Shown here: piece after piece, positions 8,948-17,970 of the stretch
Numbering within the stretch: the stretch's first letter is position 1
Layout: each line of letters starts with the position of its first letter
Source of the DNA: Rufibacter roseus
Lineage (GTDB): Bacteria; Bacteroidota; Bacteroidia; Cytophagales; Hymenobacteraceae
Direction of reading: 5' to 3'
Length of the DNA stretch: 58,253 nt
NCBI RefSeq assembly: GCF_001647285.1
Contig: NZ_LRML01000020.1
Location: 1-58,253 of the forward strand
Notes under the pieces: model-generated
What the model was told of the DNA's origin: nothing
Database searches by the model: none
The model's input: only the letters and a program-made list of their open reading frames with translations
Translations under genes and position numbers: made by a program

Positions 8948-11227
8948 TTAAGCTGTGGTTTTCTCCTGTAGGCCTTGAGGCAGATCTGCGGGCAAATGGG
9001 CACCGGGGCTAAAAACTATGGTAAACGTAGTACCCTGGTCTGGTGCGCTCTGAACCAGAATTTCACCGCCTAAAGCGTTTACCTGCATTTTGGTCAGGTA
9101 TAGCCCCAAGCCCTTGGCGTCTTGGTTCCGGTGGAAAGTTTTGTACAGGCCAAACAGGTTATCACCTACCTGCTGTAAGTCCATACCCACTCCGTTATCA
9201 GACACAGCAAGATGCAGTTGGTTATTCTCTACCCAAGATTTCACCTGCACTTCTGGATTGCGGTCTGGGGAGCGGTATTTGAGTGCATTAGAAATAAAAT
9301 TATGCAGGATACTTTCTACGTAAGGTCTGGGCGCCGTCACGAAAGGCACTTGTAAATCTGTACGTATTTCCGCTCTAGATTCCGCTATCACTGCCTCTAA
9401 GTTCTGCCGCTCTTTTTCCACAAACTCTGCCAAAGACACCTTTTCCTCCGGCAAGTCTTTTAACATTTGGGTACGCAGAATGTTGTTCAGGTCCTGAATG
9501 GTTTGCAGCATGTTGTCTGCCACTTGCTTTATGTGGTGCAGGGCTAAGGCAGCGCTATCTTCTGAGGGTGCACCGGCGTAGTATTGGTATAGCCCTACCA
9601 CATTCGCCAGCGGCGACCGCAGGTTATGGGCCAAAATTCGGGCGAAGTCTTCTAGCTGGTTGTTCTTGCTTAGGAGCTGCTCTGTGGTATCATGCAGTTC
9701 CTGGTTCAGACTTTCCAGACGGTCAGTTTGGTTGCGTAGCCGAATGGCCACCAGATCTTTCAAGAGATGCTCCGCCACCTCCAGTTCATTCATGCCCCAA
9801 GGCAATGATTTGCCTTTCACTACTTCCACCCACTGCTCAAAAGACTTACGAGGGTGCATGCGCATGCCCGCCTCCTGCACCGGCTTTTCAGGATTACCGG
9901 CCCAAATGCGGTTTTCCTTTATTTCTGGCTTAAAGAACAGTAAGTACTCCAGATTAAATCTTGAGATTTCCAGCGCCAGAACTCCGCTTGCCATCTCTTG
10001 GTACTCAGCTGCCTCGGGCCATTCTTTGGAAAGCTGGTGCGTATAAAAAACATTCTTCTTTTGTCCCGAGAGCCAGCGCACCAAAGACTCAATTTGCTTT
10101 CCTGATGGAGTTTGCCCGCAGGTGGTGAGAACTCCGTCCAGCAGAAGTGCCGCTCCGCTGCCTTCGGTTATGTCCAGCAGGCAGGGCTGCAGCTTGAAAA
10201 GTGCTTCCTGAATATTATGGTTATCGCAAAGATGGTTTACCAGCACCTCTTCTACTTCCTTAAACCGATTATACTGCTCCATGTCTCGCCTCTCTTGAAT
10301 AGAAGCAATGACATTGGCTAATGTCTTTACAATCAAATCACATAGCTGTCTTCGCCAAACATCTATATAAGCAGGTTCAGAATGATGACAGGCCACTACT
10401 CCCCACAGCTGGTCTTTGACCATGATGGAAAAAGAGATGGTTGCCGCTACTCCAGTATTTCTGACATACTCCAGGTGCATGTCAGAAGGATTCCGGAACT
10501 CAGACTGCAGAATATTGGTGGGCACCCCAGTAGTAGGGTTAAAGTAGGGAGTAATACCCACCGCTACCGCATTCACATCCGGAATTTGCCGTATGTGCTT
10601 TTGCCGAAGCAACTCACGGGCAGGTGCCGGAATATCAGTGGCTGGGAAATGATGGCCTACAAAAGAGGGAAGACGCTGGGTTCTGCTTTCTGCAATTACA
10701 TCTGAATGCCAATCTGCATCAAACTGAGTAATGTTTACCCGGTCATATTGCAGCACTTCCAGTAAAACTTCTGCCACGGCTTCCGCTACCTGGGTCAAAC
10801 TGCCCAATGTGTTTAGCCGCTCGTGCAGTTGCGTAAGCACACGGTTATGGGCAAGCTTTTCTTCATCTGAATAAGGCAGGTAATGCTCTCCCTCCAGAAT
10901 AATTTTTCCATCAGAGAGATGGCAGAAAGCAATAATTTGCCGTCCGTTCAACATCAGTAGCTGTGGGTTCTGCGGACCAGCCTCTAGCAAACTCTTGGCG
11001 GTAATTGAAGCTTCCTCCTCCTTCAACAGTACTGCAAAGGCCTGCCCCAGCAGTTCTTCGGGAGCATAGCCTAAAAACTCACCGGTGTTCTGGCTTGCTT
11101 GCTCTATCAATAGCGTTTCTGCATTCAGCACCAGCAAGAAGCCGCACGGCTGAATTTGACCTATTATATGTATAGGCTCTTTGTCGCAGTTAAACAGGTC
11201 AACTTGAAGATTAGGATAGTTTTGCAT
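8948..11227 (-). CDS. bacteriophytochrome sensor histidine kinase
   Basis: A 759-residue red/far-red photosensor. The order is PAS (NCDKEPIHI with the biliverdin-attachment-type Cys14, then IGQIQPCG), GAF (PATDIP near residues 195-200 and LWGVVACHH), PHY with both tongue motifs (WAG and PRKSF), and a HisKA/HATPase module (H box AHNLRSPL, N box NFISNALKY, DNGVGM, GLGLYLTKMQV). All key photoreceptor residues seem present, so it should bind biliverdin. Neither heme oxygenase nor a partner response regulator is adjacent. The start is the ATG at 11227; an upstream GTG at 11254 is less likely. Kinase output is inferred. Confidence 0.92.
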   Translation of the reverse strand: MQNYPNLQVDLFNCDKEPIHIIGQIQPCGFLLVLNAETLLIEQASQNTGEFLGYAPEELLGQAFAVLLKEEEASITAKSLLEAGPQNPQLLMLNGRQIIAFCHLSDGKIILEGEHYLPYSDEEKLAHNRVLTQLHERLNTLGSLTQVAEAVAEVLLEVLQYDRVNITQFDADWHSDVIAESRTQRLPSFVGHHFPATDIPAPARELLRQKHIRQIPDVNAVAVGITPYFNPTTGVPTNILQSEFRNPSDMHLEYVRNTGVAATISFSIMVKDQLWGVVACHHSEPAYIDVWRRQLCDLIVKTLANVIASIQERRDMEQYNRFKEVEEVLVNHLCDNHNIQEALFKLQPCLLDITEGSGAALLLDGVLTTCGQTPSGKQIESLVRWLSGQKKNVFYTHQLSKEWPEAAEYQEMASGVLALEISRFNLEYLLFFKPEIKENRIWAGNPEKPVQEAGMRMHPRKSFEQWVEVVKGKSLPWGMNELEVAEHLLKDLVAIRLRNQTDRLESLNQELHDTTEQLLSKNNQLEDFARILAHNLRSPLANVVGLYQYYAGAPSEDSAALALHHIKQVADNMLQTIQDLNNILRTQMLKDLPEEKVSLAEFVEKERQNLEAVIAESRAEIRTDLQVPFVTAPRPYVESILHNFISNALKYRSPDRNPEVQVKSWVENNQLHLAVSDNGVGMDLQQVGDNLFGLYKTFHRNQDAKGLGLYLTKMQVNALGGEILVQSAPDQGTTFTIVFSPGAHLPADLPQGLQEKTTA

Positions 11228-11307
11228 GTTCTTATTAGTTAAGAACGCCAGCACAAAGCTTTAAAGCGCAAAGCTTCCTTAGTGCGTTTTGTAGTAAATG
11301 GGGAACG

Positions 11308-11315
11308 CAAAGATA
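11308..11315 (-). promoter_or_regulatory. -7 promoter element of the phytochrome gene
   Basis: Read on the minus strand this is TATCTTTG, an exact TAnnTTTG match 80 nt before the start codon. No TTG is visible at the expected -33 distance. Confidence 0.4.
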
Positions 11316-11375
11316 CAGATATCTATCCTCAGACAGATGTAATTAATACGGAATTTCCTCCTTTCGCCTATTTTC

Positions 11376-11413
11376 CTGTTTTCAGCCTGTTTTTTATGAT
11401 AATTGCCCAAACC
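11376..11413. repeat. CTGTTTT palindrome family, copy 5 (degenerate)
   Basis: The left half CTGTTTTCAGCCTGTTTT is intact with both heptamers, while the right half is decayed (TTGCCCAAAC). It lies 66 nt past the stop of the cyclase-family gene and upstream of the phytochrome gene. Confidence 0.45.
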
Positions 11414-11478
11414 AAAGGCCACTGCAGTCTTTGTATTCGAGTAGTAATTTGTGAAGATTTCTTCAATCAGAAATTTCC

Positions 11479-12291
11479 TCAATGCGGTGCCTCTACAAAA
11501 GAGACAGTATCTGCTGGTGCAGGGGCAGCAGGAGTTAAAGCATATAAGACAGGCTTGCTGGGGCTGGCATCTAGCACCAGACTAGTTATCTGATGATGCA
11601 GCAGGTACAGTCCGTCTGATACGGTATTGGGCACAAAAATCAGCTCGGTAATGGTAGCATTCTTCCGAATGTTAGCTGGGTACTGCCAAAAGGCGAGATG
11701 AGCCAGCAAGGCTCCTCCATCTTGTTCTCGATCAACCGATGGTAGATCAAGCAGCAGATGCTCTATGCCGTTGTCAGCTAGATAGGCTGCCAGGGCAGGC
11801 TCAATGTAGGTGGGGTTAGTACCGGAGTACTGAGCAGTACGCTTGATTTCTGTATTGGGCAATGTGCGAAGCACTAAGGCCTCAGGCAAATGATCTTCAA
11901 ACAACTGCGCCACTACATCCTGAGCCATTACAACTAAATCTCCGTTTTCCTGCGGCCTTGGCTGCACAGACACCACCTGCGCCACAAACATAAACCGGTG
12001 CAGGCATTGGTCTAGCGTAGCAGTAGGGTCAGGCGAGATATGGCCGTAGCACTCGGTGTGAGTGCCGTTTCCGTGGGGCGTGAGGTGCACACGCTGGTAA
12101 TTGGTAGACCCGCCTTGGGCTACACTCCCCACAAAGCTACCCACCGTGATCGTTTCTATCTCCACCGGCTCCGCCCAGAAGCAATTTACCCCTTCGGCAC
12201 CCGCTGCTAATGGTAAGGAAATGTCTATAGGCCGCAGCGGGTTAAACTGGTATGATTGATTATGGTAGGTAATGGAGGCGGAGGTGAGCAT
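11479..12291 (-). CDS. cyclase family protein (kynurenine formamidase-like fold)
   Basis: A 270-residue protein with the metal-binding signature HGNGTHTECYGH (near residues 73-84), corresponding to HxGTHxDxPxH of the cyclase/arylformamidase family, plus a later LLLDLPSVDREQDGG segment. Here E replaces the usual D and the P is absent, a known variation. Family members hydrolyse amide or lactone bonds, including N-formylkynurenine, but no tryptophan-degradation genes are nearby, so the substrate is unknown. The next gene upstream is the pentapeptide protein, with a palindrome copy between them. Confidence 0.8.
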   Translation of the reverse strand: MLTSASITYHNQSYQFNPLRPIDISLPLAAGAEGVNCFWAEPVEIETITVGSFVGSVAQGGSTNYQRVHLTPHGNGTHTECYGHISPDPTATLDQCLHRFMFVAQVVSVQPRPQENGDLVVMAQDVVAQLFEDHLPEALVLRTLPNTEIKRTAQYSGTNPTYIEPALAAYLADNGIEHLLLDLPSVDREQDGGALLAHLAFWQYPANIRKNATITELIFVPNTVSDGLYLLHHQITSLVLDASPSKPVLYALTPAAPAPADTVSFVEAPH

Positions 12292-12292
12292 G

Positions 12293-12331
12293 CTGTTTTG
12301 AAGCTGTTTTCGCTAAAATAAGCTAAAAACA
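12293..12331. repeat. CTGTTTT palindrome family, copy 6
   Basis: CTGTTTTGAAGCTGTTTTCG on the left and ATAAGCTAAAAACA on the right. It abuts the start codon of the cyclase-family gene and lies 118 nt past the stop of the pentapeptide gene. Confidence 0.65.
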
Positions 12332-12448
12332 AGTTTCTTGGTATTCAGAAAGAAAGAAAAGTAATTCCCCTCTGCTACTACAGCTCGCCAGAAGTTTCCT
12401 TACAGAGTAACGGAATTAAGGAGTGTGTGCTTACCCTAGTCTTACTAC

Positions 12449-13021
12449 TTACTTGATTATAATATCATACTTTGCCAACAGCCCCAGTGCGCCCTGCGCT
12501 GAGAATTTAGCTTTCTTCAGTCGGTTCTGCTCTGGGTCTAATTCAAAGTTATAGGCGGTTAAAAAGTTGGTCTTCTCCAGATTGGTGCGGTCAAAAATAG
12601 TCCGGCTGAGGTCGCAGTCTTGGAAAACTGCCTCACTCAAATCTGCATCGGTGAAGTTAGCTTCCTTAATGGAGCAAGTTTTGAACAAAGTCTTCTTCAG
12701 CTTCTTTTTACCAAAATAGGTGTAGTCCAAGGTACAGTCAGAGAACGATACAGAGAACAGAAAATCATTGCACAGGCTGAAGTCTACGCCCATGAGTTTG
12801 CAGTTCCGGAATGTAACGTCCCTCAGACTGGCACTCTGGAAAGAGGCCATGCTTAAGTTGCAATGCTCAAAGGTGCAGTCAGTGAACTCATTGCCCGAGA
12901 GGTTGCAGTCAGAAAAATCGCAGTGCTTAAAGACGCAGCCTTCAAACTCACGCCCTGACACGCCTTTGCCGGCGTAATCTATTTTTTCAAAGGTTTTTCC
13001 TTCGTGCAAAAGCTCTTTCAT
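12449..13021 (-). CDS. pentapeptide repeat protein
   Basis: A 190-residue protein built almost wholly of tandem pentapeptides with F or L at the centre (CDFSD, CNLSG, NEFTD, CTFEH, CNLSM, ASFQS and so on). These would form a four-sided right-handed beta-helix of the Qnr/McbG type. No signal peptide is visible, so it is probably cytosolic. Some relatives mimic DNA and protect gyrase, but most have no known role and nothing here shows a target. It begins 24 nt downstream of the SGNH hydrolase stop and is likely the second gene of that transcript. Confidence 0.88.
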   Translation of the reverse strand: MKELLHEGKTFEKIDYAGKGVSGREFEGCVFKHCDFSDCNLSGNEFTDCTFEHCNLSMASFQSASLRDVTFRNCKLMGVDFSLCNDFLFSVSFSDCTLDYTYFGKKKLKKTLFKTCSIKEANFTDADLSEAVFQDCDLSRTIFDRTNLEKTNFLTAYNFELDPEQNRLKKAKFSAQGALGLLAKYDIIIK

Positions 13022-13045
13022 GGTAGTATGGAACAGGAGCGCAAG

Positions 13046-14158
13046 TTACCACTTTATGTTTTCCTCAATGAACTGAATCAAGCTTTGGGCCATGGCTTTC
13101 TGCTCCTCTACCCGCGGGTGACCAGGTGTATCTTTATAGGGCATGAAGTGGGTGTAGATTTTTTTGTCATTCAGCCCCTGAGCCGCCTGTTGCACGTAGT
13201 TTGGCCAAGGAGAGCCCTCACGGGTGATGTCCATGTTGCCAAGGGCGCAGATGATGTGCGCGTTTGGATAATGGCCCCTCAAAGTCTTGATGAAGTTCTG
13301 GTAGGCCTGCACAATCTGCTCTTCGGTTGGTTTTGTGGTGCCAAAAATACGTTTAAACTCGGCATGGTCGGGTCGGTTCACAAGCCATGAGTCGTTCTGG
13401 AAAAGATTCACCACCACCACATCAGGCTTGTCTTGCGAGAAGTCCCATTGGCTGCTGGGGTCGGTGGGGTTGACGCGGTCATAGATTTCGGGCATGGTAA
13501 CCGGGCCCCAGCTAATCATGATCCCTATTCCGCTTTTGCACACGCAGCTGTACTCTGCATTAAAATGGCGGGCGGTGAGGGCGCCGTAACTGATGTAGTT
13601 GTTCGTGTTTGTTCCTGCCGGACTGTCTTTGCCAGAATAGTCTTCGGCGGCGTAGCCTACTGTAATGGAGTTACCATAGAAAACCATCTTGCGGTTCTTG
13701 GGGGCATCTGGCGGTAAAACCTTAGCACCTTTCTCCAGCTGAAAACCATGGAAATCAGTAATTCCAAAATCCCACTCCGTCCGGCGGAACAGCTCCACAG
13801 AATGCTTTCCTGGGGCAAGATTATTGGCCAGCACGTAAGACCGCAAAACGGTGTCAGGCTGTAGCAGCGAGATGCTATCGCCGTTTAAAATGACATTGTA
13901 GTAACTTTTGCCGGTGTTGTCTTTCAAATGGGCTTGCAAGGAGGTTCCTTCAAAATTGATTTTCACCGAAGTGCCGGGCCAGTAAAACACGGCTTTCTCT
14001 TCGTTAGGTTTGCCTATGCGCCCCATGTATGTTAGGCGCTCATCATGGGGGCTTACCAGTACTTTTTTTGAAGGCGCGCAGGCATTAATGCACAGCAGCC
14101 CCCACAGCAGGCAAGTAGTAAGTGTCCAAAGTTTTGATGGGTGTAGCCGAGGTAGCAT
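13046..14158 (-). CDS. SGNH/GDSL hydrolase lipoprotein, CE2-type esterase
   Basis: A 370-residue exported esterase. It has a signal segment ending in a lipobox-like INAC (about residues 24-27), an N-terminal jelly-roll domain (about 40-150), then an SGNH domain. The nucleophile block is VFYGNSIT (block I, Ser in GNSIT) and the C-terminal block is DTPGHPRVEEQ, with the catalytic His in HPRV. The arrangement resembles carbohydrate esterase family 2 enzymes that remove acetyl groups from plant polysaccharides; the exact substrate is inferred. Likely first gene of a unit with the pentapeptide protein. Confidence 0.87.
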   Translation of the reverse strand: MLPRLHPSKLWTLTTCLLWGLLCINACAPSKKVLVSPHDERLTYMGRIGKPNEEKAVFYWPGTSVKINFEGTSLQAHLKDNTGKSYYNVILNGDSISLLQPDTVLRSYVLANNLAPGKHSVELFRRTEWDFGITDFHGFQLEKGAKVLPPDAPKNRKMVFYGNSITVGYAAEDYSGKDSPAGTNTNNYISYGALTARHFNAEYSCVCKSGIGIMISWGPVTMPEIYDRVNPTDPSSQWDFSQDKPDVVVVNLFQNDSWLVNRPDHAEFKRIFGTTKPTEEQIVQAYQNFIKTLRGHYPNAHIICALGNMDITREGSPWPNYVQQAAQGLNDKKIYTHFMPYKDTPGHPRVEEQKAMAQSLIQFIEENIKW

Positions 14159-14285
14159 AGCAGAAGACTGAGTAGTAAATCTTCTTAAAAGTACTCGTTC
14201 AGCGGCAAATGACCAATTGCTGCTCTAGGCCCGATATGTTTATCACAGCCTTTTATTGTGATTAACAGAAGGAAAGATGATTAAG

Positions 14286-14436
14286 TATTCCGTCCCTCTT
14301 TGAAGGGGGTGGGTGTTAATTACTCTTGCTGATAAAAATTTTCGATGAATTTGTGCTATTAATTTTCGTTTAGCATGAGCTTTACGACTCCCGCTGTCCT
14401 TGTCATCCCCCTACCACCTTCAAAGGGGGACGGAAT
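14286..14436. repeat. long inverted repeat with C/G-run arms
   Basis: The left arm 14286-14313 (ATTCCGTCCC, then TTTGAAGGGGG) and right arm 14407-14436 (CCTTCAAAGGGGGACGGAAT) are near reverse complements over about 27 bases and enclose about 93 nt of AT-rich DNA. The arm core is the same as at 118-152. ATTAACAG occurs outside both arms (14261-14268, 14446-14453) but at unequal distance. Confidence 0.6.
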
Positions 14437-14499
14437 GCGTGGAACATTAACAGTTATTAATGCACTTCTCTAGCGAGCATGGGGCTTAGACTAACATTC

Positions 14500-14539
14500 C
14501 TGTTTTAGGCCTGCTTTTGAAAAACTACGCCTAAAACAG
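14500..14539. repeat. CTGTTTT palindrome family, copy 7
   Basis: A canonical 40-bp copy. CTGTTTTAGGC and GCCTAAAACAG form a perfect 11-bp outer arm, with CTGCTTTTG / AAAAACTACG inside. It lies 20 nt past the stop of the MBL-fold gene. Confidence 0.85.
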
Positions 14540-14558
14540 CTCAATAAGCCAATGAATG

Positions 14559-15683
14559 TTAATTCAGCGGCTCCCACCACTTTTTTTGCGGCAGCTCTTG
14601 CCCCACTTTCCAGGTTTGGCCAATAATGGGAGTAGCCAGTGTAACGTTCTTTTCTGCGGCGGCTTTGGTGAGGCGCATGATAGGTTCTTTCCAGTGGTGC
14701 AGGGCCAGTGAAAAAGCTCCCCAATGAGTGGGCATGAGCACTTCGCCTTTCAAATCCAGATGAGCTTGGGCTGTTTCTTCGGGCATCATGTGAATGTACC
14801 GCCATGCCTGGTTGTACTGACCGCACTCTAGCATAGTCAAATCAAAGGGGCCGTATTTGTGGCCAATCTGTTTGAAATGCTCATCATAGCCAGAGTCACC
14901 GCCGAAGTACACCGATTGATCTCCGTTCTTAATAACCCAGGAGCACCAAAGCGTGGCGTTTCTATCCCAGAGCGTACGTCCTGAAAAATGGCGGGCGGGC
15001 GTGGCGGCAAAGAAAAAACCATCAATGGTAGCATATTCCCACCAGTCAAACTCAGTAACTCTTTCTTCAGGCACGCCCCACTTAATTAAATGAGCTGCCA
15101 CCCCCAAGGGCACTAAAAAGTGTTTAACCTTCTCTTTCAGCTTTTTGATGGTGCCATGGTCTAGGTGGTCATAATGGTCATGAGAGAGCAGAACGTAATC
15201 CAGTGGGGGCAGGTCTTCAATGGCAATGGGCAGCTCCTCACTGAAACGTTTAGAGCCAATGAAAGACACCGGCGAAGCTCGTTTCCCCAACATGGGGTCA
15301 GCGAAAATTCGTTTCCCGTTCAGTTCAATGAGCACCGCCGAATGGCCAAACCAGGTTACTTGCAGCCCTTGCGCTGGCGCCTGCGCGAAGTCCTCTTTCT
15401 TATGAGTGAGCATGGGCAGCTTGTCTTCTGGCGTTGCCCCTTCCACGCCGGTAATAAACTTTGACCACAGACTCACTTTCTCCTGAAAAGAAGCATCCAG
15501 CATCATGGGGGTGTCTGATGTATTTTGGAACTGCCCGTTGTGGTACTGCGGAGAATTCTTGATGCGCTCCAGGCTCTGGCCTTTGGCGGTAGCCCCAAAT
15601 TGCGGCGCAAAAGCCAAAAAAAGTGCTCCGGTGGCGGCAATGCCGCCCAGAGTGGTCAATATTATAAACATTGTCTTCTTCAT
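14559..15683 (-). CDS. MBL-fold metallohydrolase, NAPE-PLD/UlaG-like
   Basis: A 374-residue metallo-beta-lactamase-fold hydrolase with an N-terminal hydrophobic segment (about residues 5-22) that may be an uncleaved anchor or signal. The metal site is LSHDHYDHLDH (HxHxDH) near residue 160, followed by TPARHFSGR, YFGGDSGYD and PTHWGAFSL. Overall it resembles bacterial homologues of N-acyl-phosphatidylethanolamine phospholipase D, but the lipid substrate is only inferred. The start is the ATG at 15683 (MKKTMFII); an earlier in-frame ATG at 15704 adds the improbable MRCCYYT. Confidence 0.87.
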   Translation of the reverse strand: MKKTMFIILTTLGGIAATGALFLAFAPQFGATAKGQSLERIKNSPQYHNGQFQNTSDTPMMLDASFQEKVSLWSKFITGVEGATPEDKLPMLTHKKEDFAQAPAQGLQVTWFGHSAVLIELNGKRIFADPMLGKRASPVSFIGSKRFSEELPIAIEDLPPLDYVLLSHDHYDHLDHGTIKKLKEKVKHFLVPLGVAAHLIKWGVPEERVTEFDWWEYATIDGFFFAATPARHFSGRTLWDRNATLWCSWVIKNGDQSVYFGGDSGYDEHFKQIGHKYGPFDLTMLECGQYNQAWRYIHMMPEETAQAHLDLKGEVLMPTHWGAFSLALHHWKEPIMRLTKAAAEKNVTLATPIIGQTWKVGQELPQKKWWEPLN

Positions 15684-16074
15684 TGTATAGTAACAGCAGC
15701 GCATGCGGTACAGTTTTTAAATGCCATCACCCTGCGTTGCCTGCCTAATATTTGTTCAGAAATGGAAATTCTATTCATTCAATACCTGCCTAAGGGCAAA
15801 AAGTTCTTTCTCACCCTGCACCCTGACAGCCATGGCCACTAACCTGGCAATGTCTAGTCATTTACATTTTACCTACCGCGTATTTTAATTTTGATTGTTT
15901 TGCTGTTTTTGCCTTCGTTTTCAGAATTCAGCTCAAAAACAGCCACTTCTTCATTTTGAAATACAGGCCCAACCCGCTAAAACCTACCTCTTTCATTCGC
16001 CTCGGCTTCTTTGGAAAGCTACAGGCAATTTAGCTATATTGCTTTCTATATATATAGCTTTTTTTGTTGCCCGT
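15684..16074. other. intergenic region between divergent genes
   Basis: A 391-nt divergent spacer that contains palindrome copy 8. TAGCTTTT at 16055-16062 is one base from the TAnnTTTG element and would give a very short leader for the DUF3667 gene. No other signal is seen. Confidence 0.4.
15903..15942. repeat. CTGTTTT palindrome family, copy 8
   Basis: A 40-bp copy, from CTGTTTTTGCC to GCTCAAAAACAG, with TTTTCAGAATTCAG at the centre. Unlike most copies it lies in a divergent spacer, upstream of both neighbours. Confidence 0.75.
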
Positions 16075-17100
16075 ATGGCAAAGCATCGTCGCAAATACCC
16101 TGTCTGCACCAACTGCAATTTTGTTTTTGAAAAAGAGCAGCCAGATAACTTCTGCCCCCGCTGTGGGCAGGAAAACCATGACCTGAACGTACCCTTCAAA
16201 CATGTAGCGCTGGAGCTGTTGGAAGGCACTATTCATTATGACAGTAAATTCTGGACCACGGTTAAATATCTGCTTTTTTATCCGGGTAGGTTAACGAACG
16301 AATTTCACCGGGGCCGGCGGGTAGGTTATGTGCCGCCCATCAGGTTGTATGTGTTCATCAGCTTTGTCTTTTTCTTATTGCTCTCGCTTAGAGTAAGCAG
16401 CATAAAGGAAGGTGAAAAATCTTTTGCTATTGATGTACGTGCCGCTGAAGCAGCGGCCTCAGAAAAACCAGAGAACTTAGCCGTACCCGGACCTGCCTCT
16501 GAACCAAACCCTAAGGCGAATAATCAATATAAAACATACCCAAACCCTTCAGACACCTCCAAGGCAAACTTGACAACTTCAGATATATTGGTTGATTTGC
16601 CCCAGCACGCTACACAGGCACAGTTAGACTCAGCCTTGGGTAAATTTGGCGTTGATGACCCTAACTGGCTTTACCGTGGCAGCTTACAGAAAGTTGCCAA
16701 TCTGCAAAAACTCCCCAAAAACGAGGTTTTGTTAAAAGCATTGAAGTACCTATCTGTAATGATGTTTGTACTCATGCCCGTGTTTGCTTTGCTGCTGAAA
16801 TTGGTTTTTTACCGTGCCCGCCGGTATTACATGGAGCACCTCATGTTCAGCATTCATCTGCACTGCTTTTTCTTTTTGCTTTATACCCTATACATGCTGT
16901 TGCTCTACGTGTTTTCACCAGGCGGCTTGTTTGGATGGTTTAATCTATTGGGCATTCTTTACTTGTACCTTGGCCTAAAGCGTGTGTTTAAGAGAAGCTA
17001 CATCCGCACTTTCTTCAACATGCTTATGGTGTTGCTCTTGTATACCGTGGCCGGTGTGGCTACGCTGCTCTTGGGCTTGATAGTAAGCGTGGCGATTTAA
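16075..17100 (+). CDS. DUF3667 zinc-ribbon membrane protein
   Basis: A 341-residue inner-membrane protein. An N-terminal zinc ribbon (CTNC near residue 10 and CPRCGQENHD near residue 30) is followed by the DUF3667 core (FYPGRLTNEFHRGRRVGYVPPIRLYVF), a long soluble loop, and about four more hydrophobic segments, giving about five transmembrane helices. The family is widespread in Bacteroidota and of unknown function. The ATG at 16075 is chosen because it immediately precedes the zinc ribbon; the longer in-frame extension to 15895 crosses a dispersed repeat. Confidence 0.85.
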   Translation: MAKHRRKYPVCTNCNFVFEKEQPDNFCPRCGQENHDLNVPFKHVALELLEGTIHYDSKFWTTVKYLLFYPGRLTNEFHRGRRVGYVPPIRLYVFISFVFFLLLSLRVSSIKEGEKSFAIDVRAAEAAASEKPENLAVPGPASEPNPKANNQYKTYPNPSDTSKANLTTSDILVDLPQHATQAQLDSALGKFGVDDPNWLYRGSLQKVANLQKLPKNEVLLKALKYLSVMMFVLMPVFALLLKLVFYRARRYYMEHLMFSIHLHCFFFLLYTLYMLLLYVFSPGGLFGWFNLLGILYLYLGLKRVFKRSYIRTFFNMLMVLLLYTVAGVATLLLGLIVSVAI

Positions 17101-17193
17101 TTTTTTCAGAAAAATAAAAGAGGCTAGGCAACCTTTGGGCAATTCTTGCATCTATGAAAAAAAGAAGCATAAAACACCTTCACTATACACCTT

Positions 17194-17895
17194 ATGAAAA
17201 AGGCATTCTCTCTCGTTATTCTATTGCTAACCTTCTTTAGCGTTTCTACATTAGTAAACGCCCAAACCGTAGAGGGTAACGGTAAAATCACTACCCAAAA
17301 CCGCACCGTACCGGCTTTTACCGGGCTTAAAATAACCGGCGGGTTTGAAGTTGTGCTCACGCAAGGCAACAAAGAAAGTTTGAAATTAGAAGCTGAGGAA
17401 AACACTATGTCTCATATTGAGACTGAAGTGAGCAATGGCATTTTGAACATTAAAACCAAGGGCGTTAAAAACGCTAAAAAGCTGAAGGTTTACGTAACGG
17501 TGCGCGACCTGCAAAGTTTGGAACTGAGCGGTGGCATTAAGTTAGCCTCTACCAACACTATAACCGCTAACAAACTTAACCTAGAGCTTGCCGGAGGCAT
17601 TAACCTGGAGATGGCTATTCAGGTAAAAGAGTTAAACGCTGAAATTGCCGGCGGAACCAACACTACCCTGACAGGCAGGGCAGATAGAGTGAAATTGGAA
17701 TTGGCTGGGGCTTCCAATTTAAAAGCCTCTGACCTGCAAACTGATTATTTCACTATTGAAGCCGCTGGTGTAGGCAACGCTGAGGTAAACGTAGCCAAAG
17801 AGTTAAATGTAGATGCCGCAGGCATAGTAAACGTAGACTACAAAGGCTCTCCTAAAGTAAAGCACAGCGGCATGGGCAAAGTAAGGCCTATGTAA
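17194..17895 (+). CDS. head GIN domain-containing protein (DUF2807)
   Basis: A 233-residue secreted protein. A signal peptide (about residues 1-23, ending VNAQ) is followed by one putative auto-transporter adhesin head GIN domain made of regular beta-helical repeats (LNLELAGGINLEM, LNAEIAGGTNTTL, VKLELAGASNLKA). The repeats share the pattern L-E-L-A-G-x-x-N. Such proteins are abundant in Bacteroidota envelopes; binding partners are unknown. A perfect bidirectional terminator separates it from the convergent rlpA-like gene. Confidence 0.9.
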   Translation: MKKAFSLVILLLTFFSVSTLVNAQTVEGNGKITTQNRTVPAFTGLKITGGFEVVLTQGNKESLKLEAEENTMSHIETEVSNGILNIKTKGVKNAKKLKVYVTVRDLQSLELSGGIKLASTNTITANKLNLELAGGINLEMAIQVKELNAEIAGGTNTTLTGRADRVKLELAGASNLKASDLQTDYFTIEAAGVGNAEVNVAKELNVDAAGIVNVDYKGSPKVKHSGMGKVRPM

Positions 17896-17920
17896 TTCTC
17901 CCTTTCTACCACGCTATGAA

Positions 17921-17965
17921 AAAACAAGAATCCCCGGCAGCGGTACTGCCGGGGATTCTTGTTTT
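17921..17965. terminator. bidirectional terminator, head GIN / RlpA
   Basis: AAAACAAGAATCCCCGGCAG (17921-17940) and its exact reverse complement (17946-17965) form a perfect 20-bp stem with a 5-nt loop. The A-rich and T-rich ends serve both strands. Confidence 0.95.
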
Positions 17966-17970
17966 GAACC

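Larger units (their letters stand above)
14159..14558. other. intergenic region with an inverted-repeat element and a palindrome copy
   Basis: A 400-nt gap between two minus-strand genes. It contains the 14286-14436 inverted repeat and palindrome copy 7 at 14500-14539. No ORF of note is seen. Confidence 0.7.

Noticed and set aside
9568..10046. Two overlapping plus-strand ORFs of 121 and 128 codons
   Set aside because: Antisense to the phytochrome kinase; no recognisable domain.
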